A stretch of 64,000 nucleotides of DNA from the NCBI GenBank assembly GCA_003194525.1, contig NBIV01000249.1:1-64000 (forward strand), read 5' to 3'. A model generated the notes under the pieces. It had not been told where the DNA came from. It saw only the letters and a list, made by a program, of their open reading frames with translations, and ran no database searches. This document shows, in pieces, positions 51,201 through 61,428 of the stretch. The first letter of the stretch is position 1; each line of letters begins with the position of its first letter. This DNA is from Gracilariopsis chorda. Taxonomy: Eukaryota > Rhodophyta > Florideophyceae > Gracilariales > Gracilariaceae. The translations under genes were made by a program, and so were the position numbers.

Positions 51201-53369
51201 AGAAACCATTTTGTTCACGATAAAATGGTGGGGCCAACAAAGCGCCGTCGTACGACCGGTCAGTTCTCCACCATGAAGCGCTTTGATGCCCGACGGAACG
51301 TCATGAAGAAGAGAAAGTTCTGGGTTGGCGACGTTCACTATTCCATAGAAACGTATTTCAAAAAGTATTACCCACAGGAGCTTAAAAACCTTATACAGCC
51401 GTTACTTACGGCGGTACAACCGAAGGTTATGGGTTTTGTGGAATTGTGTGATCTACTCCAGGGTATGTCACTACGTCAAGTATGTGAACGCCATGTTTCA
51501 AGGACTAGTGATGTACGTTTGCTCATTCCCGAACTTTGCAGACGACATCCTATGTCGTTTGGTATGCTGTTCTTGCCGCCTGTTGCAGTGCTAATTGAGC
51601 ATCATCTCTCAGTCTGCGACTTCAAGGAATTCCTGTTCAGAAGAACTGGAATCAAGTGTGAGCACAGTCTTCTTATGCGGTCTGTAACTTCCAAGGCCGT
51701 CAGTTCTATCGCCAACTACGAAAGGTTGGAGTTTCTTGGGGACGCTCTCTTAAAGCTTTCGACAACCATTAGATTGTTTACAAGGTATCCACATACCTCG
51801 GAAGGTGGGATGCACTTTAGACGCAAAGACATTGTTTGCAACGCTCGTTTGTGCCAAATCGGAGAGAAGATAGGACTTTTTAACTACTGCAAGTTTAGAA
51901 GAGAACCATCCGGTGAGTGGAAGCCTCCAGGCACGGATGTTGCCGGACGGATTCAAATGATAACTGAGAAAGGTCTCGCAGATGTTGTTGAAGCCGTATG
52001 TGGCGCTTATTTCCTCCACGGTGCGAGCTCTGCCAATTCTGATGCACTGGCCTCGGAAACAGTTACCCTAGATGGTAATGGAACATCTGAGAACTGGGTG
52101 ATTGATCTGTGTGACTCATCTGACGAAGACGAAGAACCCAACGACAAAAGGCCAAGACAAGACAGAGAAACTACAAATGATGCAAAGGAAGAACCAGTTT
52201 TGATTGATCCGTGCAGCGACGAAAGGCGCCAAGAGCCCAATTCAAATCATCCATTCTCTGCTATATCTGTTGAGCAGGGATATATATGCGGGTACAAGCT
52301 GCTGGAGTCGTTGTCAGTCTTTGAAGATAAGGAGCCAACGCACTCCGAGATGTTGCTTTCTGCAGCCCATGCCATGCACGTACAAGGAACTCCAGCACCA
52401 ACTGAAATATCACCAGCAGCATTTCCATACGACGAGCGTCTTGTGAATCCCATAAAACCATGGGAAGACCATTTTGGTATTATAGAGAAGAACATTGGGT
52501 ATGTCTTCAAGCGACGGCCCTTACTTGTCTGTGCCCTAACCCACAGTTCATATAATTCGCACAAAAGCAAGGCACACGCGGACCTTGAAACATTTCAACG
52601 ACTTGAGTTTCTAGGCGATGCCATAGCTGATTTCTTCGTCGTACGATACCTTTACGAAATGTATCCAGAACTGGACCCCGGAAAGCTCACAGATCTTAAA
52701 TCCAACGTAGTGAGCAATGAAGCTTTCGCCCGAACCAGCGTCACGTTAGGCCTGCATAACTTTTTGTACATAAACAACGAGAAGCTTGCGCAAGATGTTC
52801 AACGGTTTGCGGGATCTGTAGGACAAGATTTAACTCAAGAAGACGAACTTGGTGGACATAGTACTTACAAACGCAACCTGGGAGAACTGGCAGCTCCAAA
52901 AATCCTAGGTGACGTATTCGAGTCAATCCTTGGTGCGGTTTACGTCGATTCTGGGTTACGTCATGCGTGGAGAGTGTGCATGAACTTGCTTCGCGATTCA
53001 TTGCGCATAAATGCAGACCCGGGTCGCGATGATATGCACCCGGTTCATGAATTGAGTGAAATGGTACTAAAGGTGTGGAAATTGGCGCGCGGCCCACTCT
53101 ATGATCCGATCAGGACAGTGAGATTCGGCAACCTCAAAGTTGTAGCGGTGTACATACTTGGCGAGAAGATCGCTATTGGCAAAGGGTCCAAGTGGAAACG
53201 CGCGAGACTACAGGCAGCAGTGAAAGCTTTGGAAAGGCTTCGGAGCGCGGAAGACGACCCGAAAGGCGATGGAGCAAAGCTGAAAGCGTTGTTGCAAGAA
53301 CGGAGTATCCAGCTTCTGCTCAGAGAGAAACGAGGAAGAGAACTGCAAAGAACCACAAACGGGCGCTAA
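48222..53369 (+). CDS. Dicer-like ribonuclease III
   Basis: 1715 aa in one exon from ATG at 48,222. A helicase-like region fills the first 520 residues but is degenerate: no Walker A, the DECH box reads VIDQAED, the TAS motif reads LSRV; the final part with LVIRFDGSVPDP is still recognisable. A platform-like segment (about 650-760, with a LSPEQLRQAREYSAVVFPFL helix) and an IDWSIV block follow. RNase IIIa: signature YERLEFLGDALLKL near 1164 and second acidic motif ADVVEAVCGAYF near 1248. RNase IIIb: FQRLEFLGDAIADFF near 1457 and GDVFESILGAVYVDSG near 1562. Both domains keep their acidic residues. The C-terminus has a dsRNA-binding-like strand-helix. It should cut double-stranded RNA into small RNAs; ATP-driven movement along the duplex is unlikely. 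Confidence 0.93.
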   Translation: MERPPTNTCADIEIVAGKDGPPQTAPTPLPPADVEAVKSSLQRLELENLLVLFPDHTESAETPPNQHEELLIQSIHHFLQVERIRRANDQVAIKRPLRSVLLLSTTKKNALRFHHLFSSHAQLRTAAQGTQQISSEHPLNFLLADHDVVLTKPEYALRHAHRHTLNLRRTSLLVIDQAEDAGMRSHPASQFIRDFYRALPRSRRPRILALSRVRLTRLMLYPVEYNLMSRSCLGRSHDVLWSSCYGTSARDVQGGLIDVETITYNGHYEDSNDIHHHDRQTNLPTKKPANPENDDFSLLERETGNLGVALFLKGSQRRKIRGRNSRLRTLSIRNASRASLRGDDFVGMSEKVFYLVRELQFVYACSTKSHQLSVAIHAGHPTVACALCELLHSLPMFRALNTRVVLGQIKPELHQISSLPSTLAGQWQGEETDDEEVSGLAAGTVHILIVANTYFVQGSVQRPLPPTPLVIRFDGSVPDPSMDGGGGRCRVIVFKQRRYYNADLNGGYARGLTQNGAHLGRAKASRNDKSGNVIDLTDDDHENDQPTRRNQRPIEDSRLPLRNRAAKSLSRKRKIPGSQMPVINGDSQTVVDHRRTEDMVRSTQVAEEERRAFHCKLPAPLMGPDSESNPISYQYSVVLCDHIPSNASASLPGSLRRCGIEDIVFLFSQKLSNDDLLISLEDSFLGTGSSLSVSGYARLLYHGSITLSPEQLRQAREYSAVVFPFLINGVYSSHFVWEEEMSFEHPMESGTGRNYCRMYLILPARDKSARQPKTATLVHEATGHESSNCVTGKAEYDADKVYKEIMQKYFDVHEPNRAELDFRYSREIDWSIVQTVITLQDKEVRAEECRKVESLSPEHYKQLEATLLYSSNASDFCLLSGTLQENLCPLSHIHRSRRFPLHEDGTVALHDDLIHLINVHMDEETMTKQAEVAKGITKETTSVELIDLTKKASGDGNAIPPSEKGQPNEDEIAPKDEALASIQAPSPVKWCKKRNHFVHDKMVGPTKRRRTTGQFSTMKRFDARRNVMKKRKFWVGDVHYSIETYFKKYYPQELKNLIQPLLTAVQPKVMGFVELCDLLQGMSLRQVCERHVSRTSDVRLLIPELCRRHPMSFGMLFLPPVAVLIEHHLSVCDFKEFLFRRTGIKCEHSLLMRSVTSKAVSSIANYERLEFLGDALLKLSTTIRLFTRYPHTSEGGMHFRRKDIVCNARLCQIGEKIGLFNYCKFRREPSGEWKPPGTDVAGRIQMITEKGLADVVEAVCGAYFLHGASSANSDALASETVTLDGNGTSENWVIDLCDSSDEDEEPNDKRPRQDRETTNDAKEEPVLIDPCSDERRQEPNSNHPFSAISVEQGYICGYKLLESLSVFEDKEPTHSEMLLSAAHAMHVQGTPAPTEISPAAFPYDERLVNPIKPWEDHFGIIEKNIGYVFKRRPLLVCALTHSSYNSHKSKAHADLETFQRLEFLGDAIADFFVVRYLYEMYPELDPGKLTDLKSNVVSNEAFARTSVTLGLHNFLYINNEKLAQDVQRFAGSVGQDLTQEDELGGHSTYKRNLGELAAPKILGDVFESILGAVYVDSGLRHAWRVCMNLLRDSLRINADPGRDDMHPVHELSEMVLKVWKLARGPLYDPIRTVRFGNLKVVAVYILGEKIAIGKGSKWKRARLQAAVKALERLRSAEDDPKGDGAKLKALLQERSIQLLLREKRGRELQRTTNGR

Positions 53370-54036
53370 TGACTAGCAGCAAGTCTCTGTGATGCGGCAG
53401 AAGAACTCAGAAATAGCACGAGCATTAATCCAGGCTAAAACTGCTCTTGCACCTCTTGGACGCTTTTGACCGCTACAAACAAGAAACTCCCTCTCCCTCT
53501 CTTACGAACACGCATACATTAATTCATCGTAACGCGGGGGTTTGCTAAGAACCCCGACAACCTATAATACTTACTCCTATACCGTAGCCACGAACTACAA
53601 ACCAGTAGACGTGCTACACTCACTGGGCTGCATATGATACGAAGAAGGTATTAGGTCCCGTAGGTGTCTTCAACCGCTGAAGCGTTTCGTTTTCGCTGAC
53701 AATCGCCTTCTTCTCTGCACCTCTTCATTCACAACAAGAAACTAACGATTCACCATAACTAAAGTTTCTAGTCTCCCGCCTCTTCTAGCTGAAAAGACAG
53801 CTTTGCTCCTCTTAATGATTTTTACCAAACTCGCCGCTACCGGAGCTCTACCAAGATCTCACAGAGATGCATATAAACGCTTCTCGCTCGGGCTGAGCCC
53901 ATGAGTTCGAGTGAAAGCGATACAGCGATACAAAAAGAAACTTGCTACACATGACTGATACTTTGGGAGCATTAACATCCCTTGCCCTATATGTACACAA
54001 CATGGGTTTAAGAGGTTCAGATCTGGGATATTTTAT
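53370..54036. other. intergenic, convergent 3' ends
   Basis: 667 bp between the Dicer stop and the stop of DAHP synthase. Only local features such as GGGGG-TTTGCTAAGAAC-CCC (about 53,537-53,557) are seen; no gene. Confidence 0.6.
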
Positions 54037-55709
54037 CTACACGTTGTAATCCGCATCACGCATAGAGCGTAGAATTTCAGCCACCTCAAATGCCATTTCA
54101 AGTGATTGCGACTGGTTCAGTCTGGGATCACACAGACTCTCATAACGCTGTGGCAGGTGTTCTGACTTGACCTGTAGTGTCCCACCAACACATTCGGTGA
54201 CCTCCTTGCCAGTCATTTCAAAGTGCAATCCACCTGGAATAGAACCTTCTGCAGCATGCACGGTGAAGAATCCCTTCACCTCAGCCATAATTCGGTTCCA
54301 CGAGCGCGTCTTGTATCCAGATTCAGTCTTGAAGGTGTTTCCATGCATGCTGTCGGTGACCCAAACCACGTTGCGCCCCTCCCGTTGAACTGCGCGGATT
54401 AGCGGGGGCAAGTTTTGCAAAATGTTGTCAGCCCCCATACGAATAATTACGGTGAGACGACCTGGAGTATTGTTCGGATTGAGCACATCGCAGAGTCGCA
54501 AGAGCTCTTCAGGTTTCATGGTGGGCCCAGCCTTGACTCCAATAGCTGCAGCAAAGACACAAGAACACATAGGTTAGCAAAGAAGAGAAAAGTGCCTTGA
54601 CACAGCACATGACTATATGTGCAAAGAAACGGGTTATTGAGGGAGCTTACGATTTGATATCCCTCGCGCAAACTCGACATGGGCGTCATCAATTCCCCTG
54701 GTGCGTTCGCCAATCCACAAGAAATGGCCACTACACGCATAAAAGTTATCGGTGAACGGATCCTGACGGACCAAAGCCTGTTCGTACGGCAACAAAATGG
54801 CCTCATGAGATGTGTATACCTCGGTACTAGTCATGATGGGTTGCTTACTAGACAACCCACACGTATCGATGAAGGACAATGCTTCCGAAATTCGTTCGGC
54901 GGTGGCCATGTACTGTCGGCCGCGCGAAGTGGTGAGGGACCAATCCATCCCCCACTCCTTGACGCGAGTAAGGTCTCCATATCCACCGCCAGCAAAGGCG
55001 CGCACAAGATTTGAGGTGGCAGCACTGGTATGATAAGCACGCATCATGCGATTGGGGTCCGGAATACGTGCCTCCTCTGTGAAAGCGGCTGCATTGATAT
55101 TCTTGGTACGGATACGAAAGAGAGAGCTGGTTAGGGAGACGCCGGACAGCGCATACAAGAAGGGGAAGACTGACGTACCTCACCCCTGTAACTGGGCAGC
55201 GAGACACCGTCCCTAGTTTCAAAATCGTTGCTTCTAGGTTTTCCATACTGACCAGCCAGTCTTCCAATCTTAACGACGTGTTTCTTACCTCCCCACATAA
55301 GAACGACGGCCATTTTAAACAGGGCGGCCAAGGTGGATTTGAGTCCATGGGCCGATTCATCAAAAGACTCAGCGCAATCGCCGCCTTGCAATACAAATGC
55401 ATCACCTGTACAAGCAGCGGCAAGTTGTTGTTCAAGTGCTTGCATTTCTCCGGACGCAACAAGCGAAGGTTGGTTGTGCAGCTGACGCTCCACGCGTTGC
55501 AAGGCTTCTAAATCCGGATAAACGGGTTGCTGCAAGGCTCGTTTCGTTCTCCAAGAGGAAGGGGTCCATAAGGGCGGAGTGATGGGGACGGCCACTGGTG
55601 GGGCGGGCTCCTGCAAAACGGCGGAAGGTACGCGGCGACAAGCTGAAGACGGGAGCTTGCGTGTAGAAGAGGGCAATGCAACGGGAGTGGAAAAGGCTGG
55701 AGAAATCAT
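54037..55709 (-). CDS. class II DAHP synthase, plastid-type
   Basis: First enzyme of the shikimate pathway: joins phosphoenolpyruvate and erythrose 4-phosphate to DAHP. Three exons, 55,179-55,709, 54,651-55,101 and 54,037-54,545, total 1491 bp, 496 aa, from ATG at 55,709. Introns of 77 and 105 bp have GT-AG ends and joining them restores the family sequence (SYRGE|NINA and RGISN|PIGVKAGP). The Mn-binding residues are visible: Cys in LQGGDCAESF, His in DSMHGNT, Glu in HFEMTG, Asp in CDPRLN. About 45 Ser/Pro/Arg-rich residues before WTPSSWRTKRALQQPVYPD look like a plastid transit peptide. It is convergent with Dicer. The spliced gene appears complete. Confidence 0.96.
54546..54650 (-). other. 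intron 2 of DAHP synthase
   Basis: 105 bp, minus-strand GTAAGC...TTTGCTGCAG. Splits a Pro codon (phase 1). Confidence 0.92.
55102..55178 (-). other. intron 1 of DAHP synthase
   Basis: 77 bp, minus-strand GTACGTCAG...CCAAG, between codons (phase 0). Confidence 0.92.
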
Positions 55710-56086
55710 TTACGCAGCTTGAAAGGCGAGAGGCACGACGACGATGGAGGGGGGGGGGGGGAGAACGGTTTTCGTTACGAGGGGGATGAGAACGGGCGAG
55801 TTGAGAGAACGCAGACGCAAAACAAGTGCTCAAAAATCACGCCAGCGCGACAGTAGCGAAGCGCGTGACGCGCGACGCGTGATGTGCGTGGATGGCGTGG
55901 ATGATTGGCCGTCCGATGCAATTCGTGTCATTCAAATGGACCAATCGCCATGCGCGTACCATGTTGTGCATGCGATGCGTGCCAGGTGGCACGCCGGATG
56001 TGGTAATGATGAATATCTGCTTTAGGGTAATGCATCCTGTAGAATCTACAGTGTAGATACGATAGCTAAATTACGTTCCTTTGCGT
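55710..56086. other. DAHP synthase upstream region with G13 run
   Basis: Between the DAHP synthase start and the stop of the primase-helicase gene. A run of 13 G (55,749-55,761) lies 40 bp before the ATG, probably in the 5' leader or core promoter. CGCG-rich near-palindromes follow at about 55,858-55,880. Confidence 0.55.
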
Positions 56087-58438
56087 TCAGTCAAACAGCC
56101 CACACACATCCTCCCTGCCCGCCCCCAGTCCGTCCCTCTCTCCCTTGTCCAGCTGCTTTCCGCGCCCACGCACTGTCCCCTCCACCCTCTCAACAGCAGC
56201 AGCTTTCGTTCCGACGTTCAGTGTAGGCAAAGCCCAATCTCCGCCGCAATCCGCTTCCGCGTACAACAAGCGTTTCTTGTCAAACCGCAATGCAATCGAT
56301 CCAACCGCCCCATCAAACCGGTTTTTCATCACCTCAAGTTCCTTTCCATTTGCAGTGCGTTGCAGAACAAGAACGTTGTCCGCTTCCTGAGTCGCCTTTG
56401 CAGACCCGTACACGCTTGCAATACTGATTCGACTGTCGTCATCAGTCTTCCTAGGATGCACCACCAATGTCACATGTGCACCGCATCCCGTAGCAAACTG
56501 CCGAATCTGTGCCACAGCGTCATCCATCACTTCAAAACGTCCACCCTCCTCAGACCGTGAATGCGCACTAACATACGTCATAAACTGCAAGTTATCCAGC
56601 ACCATGTGCCGACAATCCATAGCGTAATTTGCATACTCCATCACATCCACAATGCGATGCACAGGGTTCGATCCGTGATACTTCATAAAGTACATGGGAA
56701 GTTCTGCAAACCGATCCGCCCAATAATCAAACCGACTCAACAACGATGATCCATCCCGATGAATCGCATGAAACTGCTGCAACAATCGCTGTGCCAATCG
56801 TACATTCCCAACTTCAAAAGATCCCCACAACGTACCCACCCCTTGTAAACAATAGTCCAGTGACATCTGCGCCAACAAAGTGGTTTTCCCTACTCCAGTA
56901 TGCCCACTTAGTATTGTCACCTCCCCATACCGATGACCTTTTAACAGATTGTTTAACCGTGGAAGTGATACACATTTCACCGCTCCTTGATTGCTGCCAT
57001 TTCCGTTCAGCTCTGCAAACACCTCTTCACGAAGGTCTTCAAATCGCATCACACCCTCATGTTGAATTGGTTTAGCATTTGAAATCATGCTTTCCATGTT
57101 CACACCATGGCGTAGACAATCATTCGCGTCCTTTGCGTCTCTGTCCGTTCCATTCGCACCTCTAACCACAACACACCGCCCAAGTCCAAGCTTTCGAGCA
57201 AACTGCTTTGCGCCGTTCTGTCCAGCTTCGTCTTCATCCATCCAAAGGTAAATACGCTTGAATCGTTCCAACAGGGGTAGCACTTCAATTGGTAACGAAC
57301 TTGCTCCACTTGGGACCGAAATTGCCGCACGACCTGTTGCCTGGAATACACTCATTGCATCCAGCTCTCCTTCTGTCAGCACAACCTCCTCAGCATCTTT
57401 TGCTACCGTATGTAACCCAAACAAACCCCATGAACCCCCTTTCGGCTCAAGTTTCATGTTTGCTTTGCTCTGAATGGAGCGTATCTTATATCTTGCTATT
57501 CTGTCCTCGTCATCGAACATTGGAAAAGTCATACTCCACTCTGGGGACCAACCGCTTCCGCCGAAAAACATGGAACTTGTGGCCCCAACACCATATGCTT
57601 TCAAAACATCATCTGTTAGACCACGTTCGTTGTTTAGGTATCGTTTCACTGGGGCTTCATTACTGACGCCGTCTCTATGTCCTTGCAGCAGTCCTTCGTA
57701 CTTCCTTTGCTGGTCCGGAGACGGCTGTGCTCCGTTTGCTTCATAGCACTCGGTTCTCGTTGTCAACCCCGCCGGTTGTTCAAACACATGCCTCTTTTTT
57801 CCCATAGTCATGATCTGCTCATCGGCAAATGATAATTGTTGCTTTAGATCAAACCACGACCCTTTGCTCTTGCATCTGTGACATAGAAACACCCCGGAGC
57901 TACGCAAGATATATAGTTTATACATATTGTCAAACTTGTCGTTAATGGGAGGACAAAATGGACACAACTGAACTACTGCATGTTCTCTGACACATCGGTG
58001 TTGAAGGCCGTGTCTCGAGAGAAATCGTTCAACGTCGCCTTCGTTCAGCTTGAAATGCTTGGAAACGTATGTAGCGCTTTGCGAAAACGTGCGGTGCGAT
58101 TGGTGATTGCCAGGGATACCTTTCTTACGTTGGGACTTTTTCCATGGAATGCTTGATACGCAACGATGATGACTAGCGCTGCATGTATCGGAATGTGCAT
58201 CACCATGTCGTGGGAGCTCACATGAAAGTCCCGCACAGGACGAAGCAAAACCGTCACTCAGAACTGGGGAACAAAGCGGCGTTGATCCTATTATTCTTCT
58301 CCTGTAGTATCGCGCGTTCTGCGCATGAGATTTCCGTGAACCCAGATATCGTACTTGAAGTTGAAACATACATGACTGACTTTCGCTATGACCACTAGCC
58401 AATTTTGCCAGTGAGCGATATGATGGAAAATACCGCAT
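56087..58438 (-). CDS. Twinkle-like organelle primase-helicase
   Basis: 783 aa from ATG at 58,438; the frame extends 32 codons further to a TTG but that has no ATG. The N-terminal 100-130 residues are Arg/Ser-rich with few acids, a likely mitochondrial or plastid presequence. Then a CPFC...CHRC zinc ribbon near 158-200, a TOPRIM primase domain with EGELDA near 354 and DEDEAG near 402, and a DnaB/T7 gp4-type helicase with GHTGVGKTT near 511 and VLDNLQ, then VVHPRK. As in plant Twinkle, both primase and helicase motifs are kept, so it probably primes and unwinds organelle DNA. Single exon, with DAHP synthase downstream on the same strand. Confidence 0.93.
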   Translation of the reverse strand: MRYFPSYRSLAKLASGHSESQSCMFQLQVRYLGSRKSHAQNARYYRRRIIGSTPLCSPVLSDGFASSCAGLSCELPRHGDAHSDTCSASHHRCVSSIPWKKSQRKKGIPGNHQSHRTFSQSATYVSKHFKLNEGDVERFLSRHGLQHRCVREHAVVQLCPFCPPINDKFDNMYKLYILRSSGVFLCHRCKSKGSWFDLKQQLSFADEQIMTMGKKRHVFEQPAGLTTRTECYEANGAQPSPDQQRKYEGLLQGHRDGVSNEAPVKRYLNNERGLTDDVLKAYGVGATSSMFFGGSGWSPEWSMTFPMFDDEDRIARYKIRSIQSKANMKLEPKGGSWGLFGLHTVAKDAEEVVLTEGELDAMSVFQATGRAAISVPSGASSLPIEVLPLLERFKRIYLWMDEDEAGQNGAKQFARKLGLGRCVVVRGANGTDRDAKDANDCLRHGVNMESMISNAKPIQHEGVMRFEDLREEVFAELNGNGSNQGAVKCVSLPRLNNLLKGHRYGEVTILSGHTGVGKTTLLAQMSLDYCLQGVGTLWGSFEVGNVRLAQRLLQQFHAIHRDGSSLLSRFDYWADRFAELPMYFMKYHGSNPVHRIVDVMEYANYAMDCRHMVLDNLQFMTYVSAHSRSEEGGRFEVMDDAVAQIRQFATGCGAHVTLVVHPRKTDDDSRISIASVYGSAKATQEADNVLVLQRTANGKELEVMKNRFDGAVGSIALRFDKKRLLYAEADCGGDWALPTLNVGTKAAAVERVEGTVRGRGKQLDKGERDGLGAGREDVCGLFD

Positions 58439-59169
58439 CTGAACAATCCAAAGCGACGAGCAAGAATGGAAACATCTGCCTCCGCTCAAAACAACCGGCG
58501 ACGTTCTTGTCGGTACCGTTACCAAACGTACCAAACGTACGAAGACGGGTAAATCGAATTTTAATGCAAAACGGGTTAGCCTTCACTCTCGCTATTAGCA
58601 TTCGCGCGGACGGCGGTGTCGCAATACGTGATGTTGCTCTTCTGTAGCAGACCGTGGAAAACTGATCAGTAAACATGATCAAACATGGATCATCGATGGT
58701 CTTCAGATCTTTTGGTGCGGCAGTGCTCAGATAGAGAATTAAGGCGGTGCAGATGCAAAAATAAAAAAGGCTGATGATATAGCGAATAACCTTTATCCAT
58801 CCTGCTTTTCTTCAACTCGTCGACTGCACGCAAATCCTATCGCGGACCAACCTCAGATACCGACGGTACCGAAAGCCTTCAAAGAGATGGTACTACACTG
58901 CAACTTCAAGGCACTGCGAGTCGGCTCAGACTGTATCGAAAAAGATGTTGAATGGCGCAGCCCTGAGACTTGAGTGAACGAGACCTGCGCACGATCACAT
59001 GTCGCGTCTGCGAACAGAAGCCGCACACGCTTCAACAGAGAGTTTGCAATATAAATGAGCTGCTTCTTTGCAACGCCCCGATGCACGTTCCGCATCATCA
59101 TATCAATAGCGCAGGCAACGATATAGACAAACATTCGTCATCGTAAGTAACGTTTATTATGCAAGCAGT
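58439..59169. other. intergenic
   Basis: Upstream of the primase-helicase and downstream of phosphoglycerate kinase. Repeated ACCGTTACCAAACGTACCAAACGTACG near 58,515-58,541 is a short direct repeat (CCAAACGTA twice). No gene seen. Confidence 0.55.
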
Positions 59170-60552
59170 CTAGTTGTCATCCAATGCAGCGACACCAGGA
59201 AGAACTTTGCCTTCCAAAAGTTCCAATGATGCACCGCCACCAGTGGAAATATGGGACATCTTTTCAGCCAAACCGGCCTTCTCGACAGCAGCAACAGAGT
59301 CGCCGCCTCCAATGATAGTAGTGCAGCCCTGGCTGGTAAGTTCAGCGAGGGTTTCAGCGACAGCGAAAGTACCCTTGGCGAAAGCGGGGATCTCGAACAC
59401 ACCCATGGGACCGTTCCAAATGACAGTCTTGCATTCCTTCAATTCATCCTGAATAAGTTTTGTGGAAGATTCACCTTGATCGAGTCCCATCCAGCCTTCT
59501 GGGATAGCCTCAGTGGAAACAACCTGAGTGTTGGCTTCGGCGTCGAACTTGTCAGCCACGACAACATCAGTTGGCAGGATGATCTTGACACCTTTCTCAG
59601 CAGCGATTTTCTCCAAGCTACGGGCGAGTTCGAGCTTGTCATCCTCAACAAGAGAGGAGCCGACGTTCAGGCCACGAGCCTTAAGGAAAGTGAAAACCAT
59701 ACCACCTCCAATGATGAGCTTGTCAACCTTCTCCAGAAGACTTTCAATGACGCCAATCTTGGAAGAGACCTTGGAGCCACCGACAATGGCAGCGAAAGGA
59801 CGGGCCGGGTTAGCTACGGTTCCGGAGAGGTATTCCAGCTCTTTCTCAAGCAAGAAACCGGCAACAGAGGGCTTCAAGTGCGAGGTAACCCCCGCGGTGG
59901 ATCCATGGGCACGGTGAGCGGTTCCGAAGGCGTCATTGACGAAGAGGTCAGCGTTTGCAGCAAGTTTAGCGGAGAAGTCAGGATCATTCTTGGTCTCTTC
60001 TTTGTAGAAACGAACGTTCTCAAGCAGGGTGACATCGCCGTTGGACATGGAATCGACAATGGCAGCGACGCTGTCTCCAATGCAGTCAGGAGCCATCTTA
60101 ACGTCCTTGCCAAGCAGTTCAGACAGACGAACGGATACGGGTTGAAGGGAGAACTTGTCTTCGGGACCATCCTTCGGGCGACCGAGATGGGAAGACAACA
60201 GTACCTTTGCGCCGTTGTCAACGAGGTACTTGATGGTAGGGATGGACGCACGGATACGAGTATCGTCGGTAATGGTCTTTCCATCGAGTGGAACGTTAAG
60301 ATCGCAGCGTACGAGCACGCGCTTTCCGGCAAGGTCGGCTGGGGAAAGGTTCTTCACTGACTTCTTGGTGGCGGCGGTGGCGGTGGTCATGCGAGGAGCT
60401 GGGCGTGCGGAAGAGGGAGTCGGGAGAGGTGCAACACGACGGGAGGGTGCAGTGACGAAAGAGGACGAAGCGGAGGAGAGGCAAAGCGGGGCAGGTGCAG
60501 CTGCGGCTCCAGAGCGCAGAGGGGCGGCAGACGGAACAAAACCAGTCTTCAT
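59170..60552 (-). CDS. PGK: phosphoglycerate kinase, plastid-type
   Basis: 460 aa from ATG at 60,552. Transfers phosphate between 1,3-bisphosphoglycerate and ADP/ATP (Calvin cycle in plastids, glycolysis elsewhere). The first 60 residues are rich in Ala, Ser, Pro and Arg and lack acids, typical of a transit peptide; the mature enzyme starts near [12 protein letters not shown]. Visible: [14 protein letters not shown] (substrate site), [56 protein letters not shown] and [14 protein letters not shown] at the nucleotide end. Complete and single-exon. The frame stays open 141 codons upstream of the ATG, but that stretch looks like promoter sequence. Confidence 0.97.
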   Translation of the reverse strand: MKTGFVPSAAPLRSGAAAAPAPLCLSSASSSFVTAPSRRVAPLPTPSSARPAPRMTTATAATKKSVKNLSPADLAGKRVLVRCDLNVPLDGKTITDDTRIRASIPTIKYLVDNGAKVLLSSHLGRPKDGPEDKFSLQPVSVRLSELLGKDVKMAPDCIGDSVAAIVDSMSNGDVTLLENVRFYKEETKNDPDFSAKLAANADLFVNDAFGTAHRAHGSTAGVTSHLKPSVAGFLLEKELEYLSGTVANPARPFAAIVGGSKVSSKIGVIESLLEKVDKLIIGGGMVFTFLKARGLNVGSSLVEDDKLELARSLEKIAAEKGVKIILPTDVVVADKFDAEANTQVVSTEAIPEGWMGLDQGESSTKLIQDELKECKTVIWNGPMGVFEIPAFAKGTFAVAETLAELTSQGCTTIIGGGDSVAAVEKAGLAEKMSHISTGGGASLELLEGKVLPGVAALDDN

Positions 60553-61428
60553 TGTGGGAGTTGCGGGAAGATGATGGACTGAACTGAGACGTGCTGCTGC
60601 GAATACGAACGGAGCGTTGCGTGGCAGATCGCGTGTGCGGGGGATGGGGGAGCACTGGGAGCAGGGCGCTTTTATGGAGCGATTGGAGCGGGCACAACGC
60701 GGCATTGGACGCGCGGTGCGCATCAGGGTTGCGAGTGTGTGGGCGTTGACGGCTGGCAGCGGTTGACGGAGCTCATGGCGTGATCTGCGATACGTTAGCG
60801 CGACATGGCGCACGTTCATTGGCTGTGCCTGCGAACACAGCCGTTTGATTGGGTGCGCGGCGACGAATGGGGGAATGCGATTCGGGACAAGTGTGTCCAC
60901 CGCCGCCGCCAATCGAAGTTGCGCCGTGCTCCATAGCCTCTGTGCGCGTTGAGCAGCCGATTGGGCACGCTCCACGTGTCCGCGTTGTGCATGGGGCGTT
61001 TGTTGCGCCAGTCAACTGGCGCGGACCTCCGTGCGCAGACCAAGTCAAAGAGATGGTTGCAGTTCACACTTGCTCTTGCTATCGTTGGTACAAGGTACCA
61101 ACGGTACAACGGTACCGCTGTGTGAGCCTTCACCCCTGGTCAACCATCTGACCCTCGGCTGGTCCCACAGCTCCACGATGCAAAGGTCGGGGAATCATTT
61201 CAGCGATAATCTCTTCCAACTACCGTTCTTCCCATTGTTTCCGGCTCCAAAACGCCCAACGCGAACCGTGAACCGCCCATCCTGACACGTTACCCCTGCC
61301 TTCGCGCTTCGGTTCTCTGAGTACTCCTGCCCACCGCTTCTCCTCAACAAGCCACGTCCTGTTTGTTTTGATGCATTTCCGCTCCATCACATGTACAGCC
61401 GCACATTCGAGCATCATCTCACCAAGCT
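60553..61428. other. upstream region of PGK
   Basis: Rich in short palindromes: GCGCCAGT-CA-ACTGGCGC at about 61,004-61,021 and GGTACAAGGTACCAACGGTACAACGGTACC around 61,085-61,112 in repeated GGTAC blocks. No separate gene. It probably holds the PGK promoter at its left and the 3' end of the next gene at its right. Confidence 0.5.

Noticed and set aside
58439-58534. 32-codon extension of the primase-helicase
   Set aside because: It opens at TTG; the ATG at 58,438 begins an Arg-rich presequence.
60553-60975. N-terminal extension of phosphoglycerate kinase
   Set aside because: The frame is open but Arg/Cys-rich and unlike any PGK; the ATG at 60,552 already gives a full transit peptide plus enzyme.
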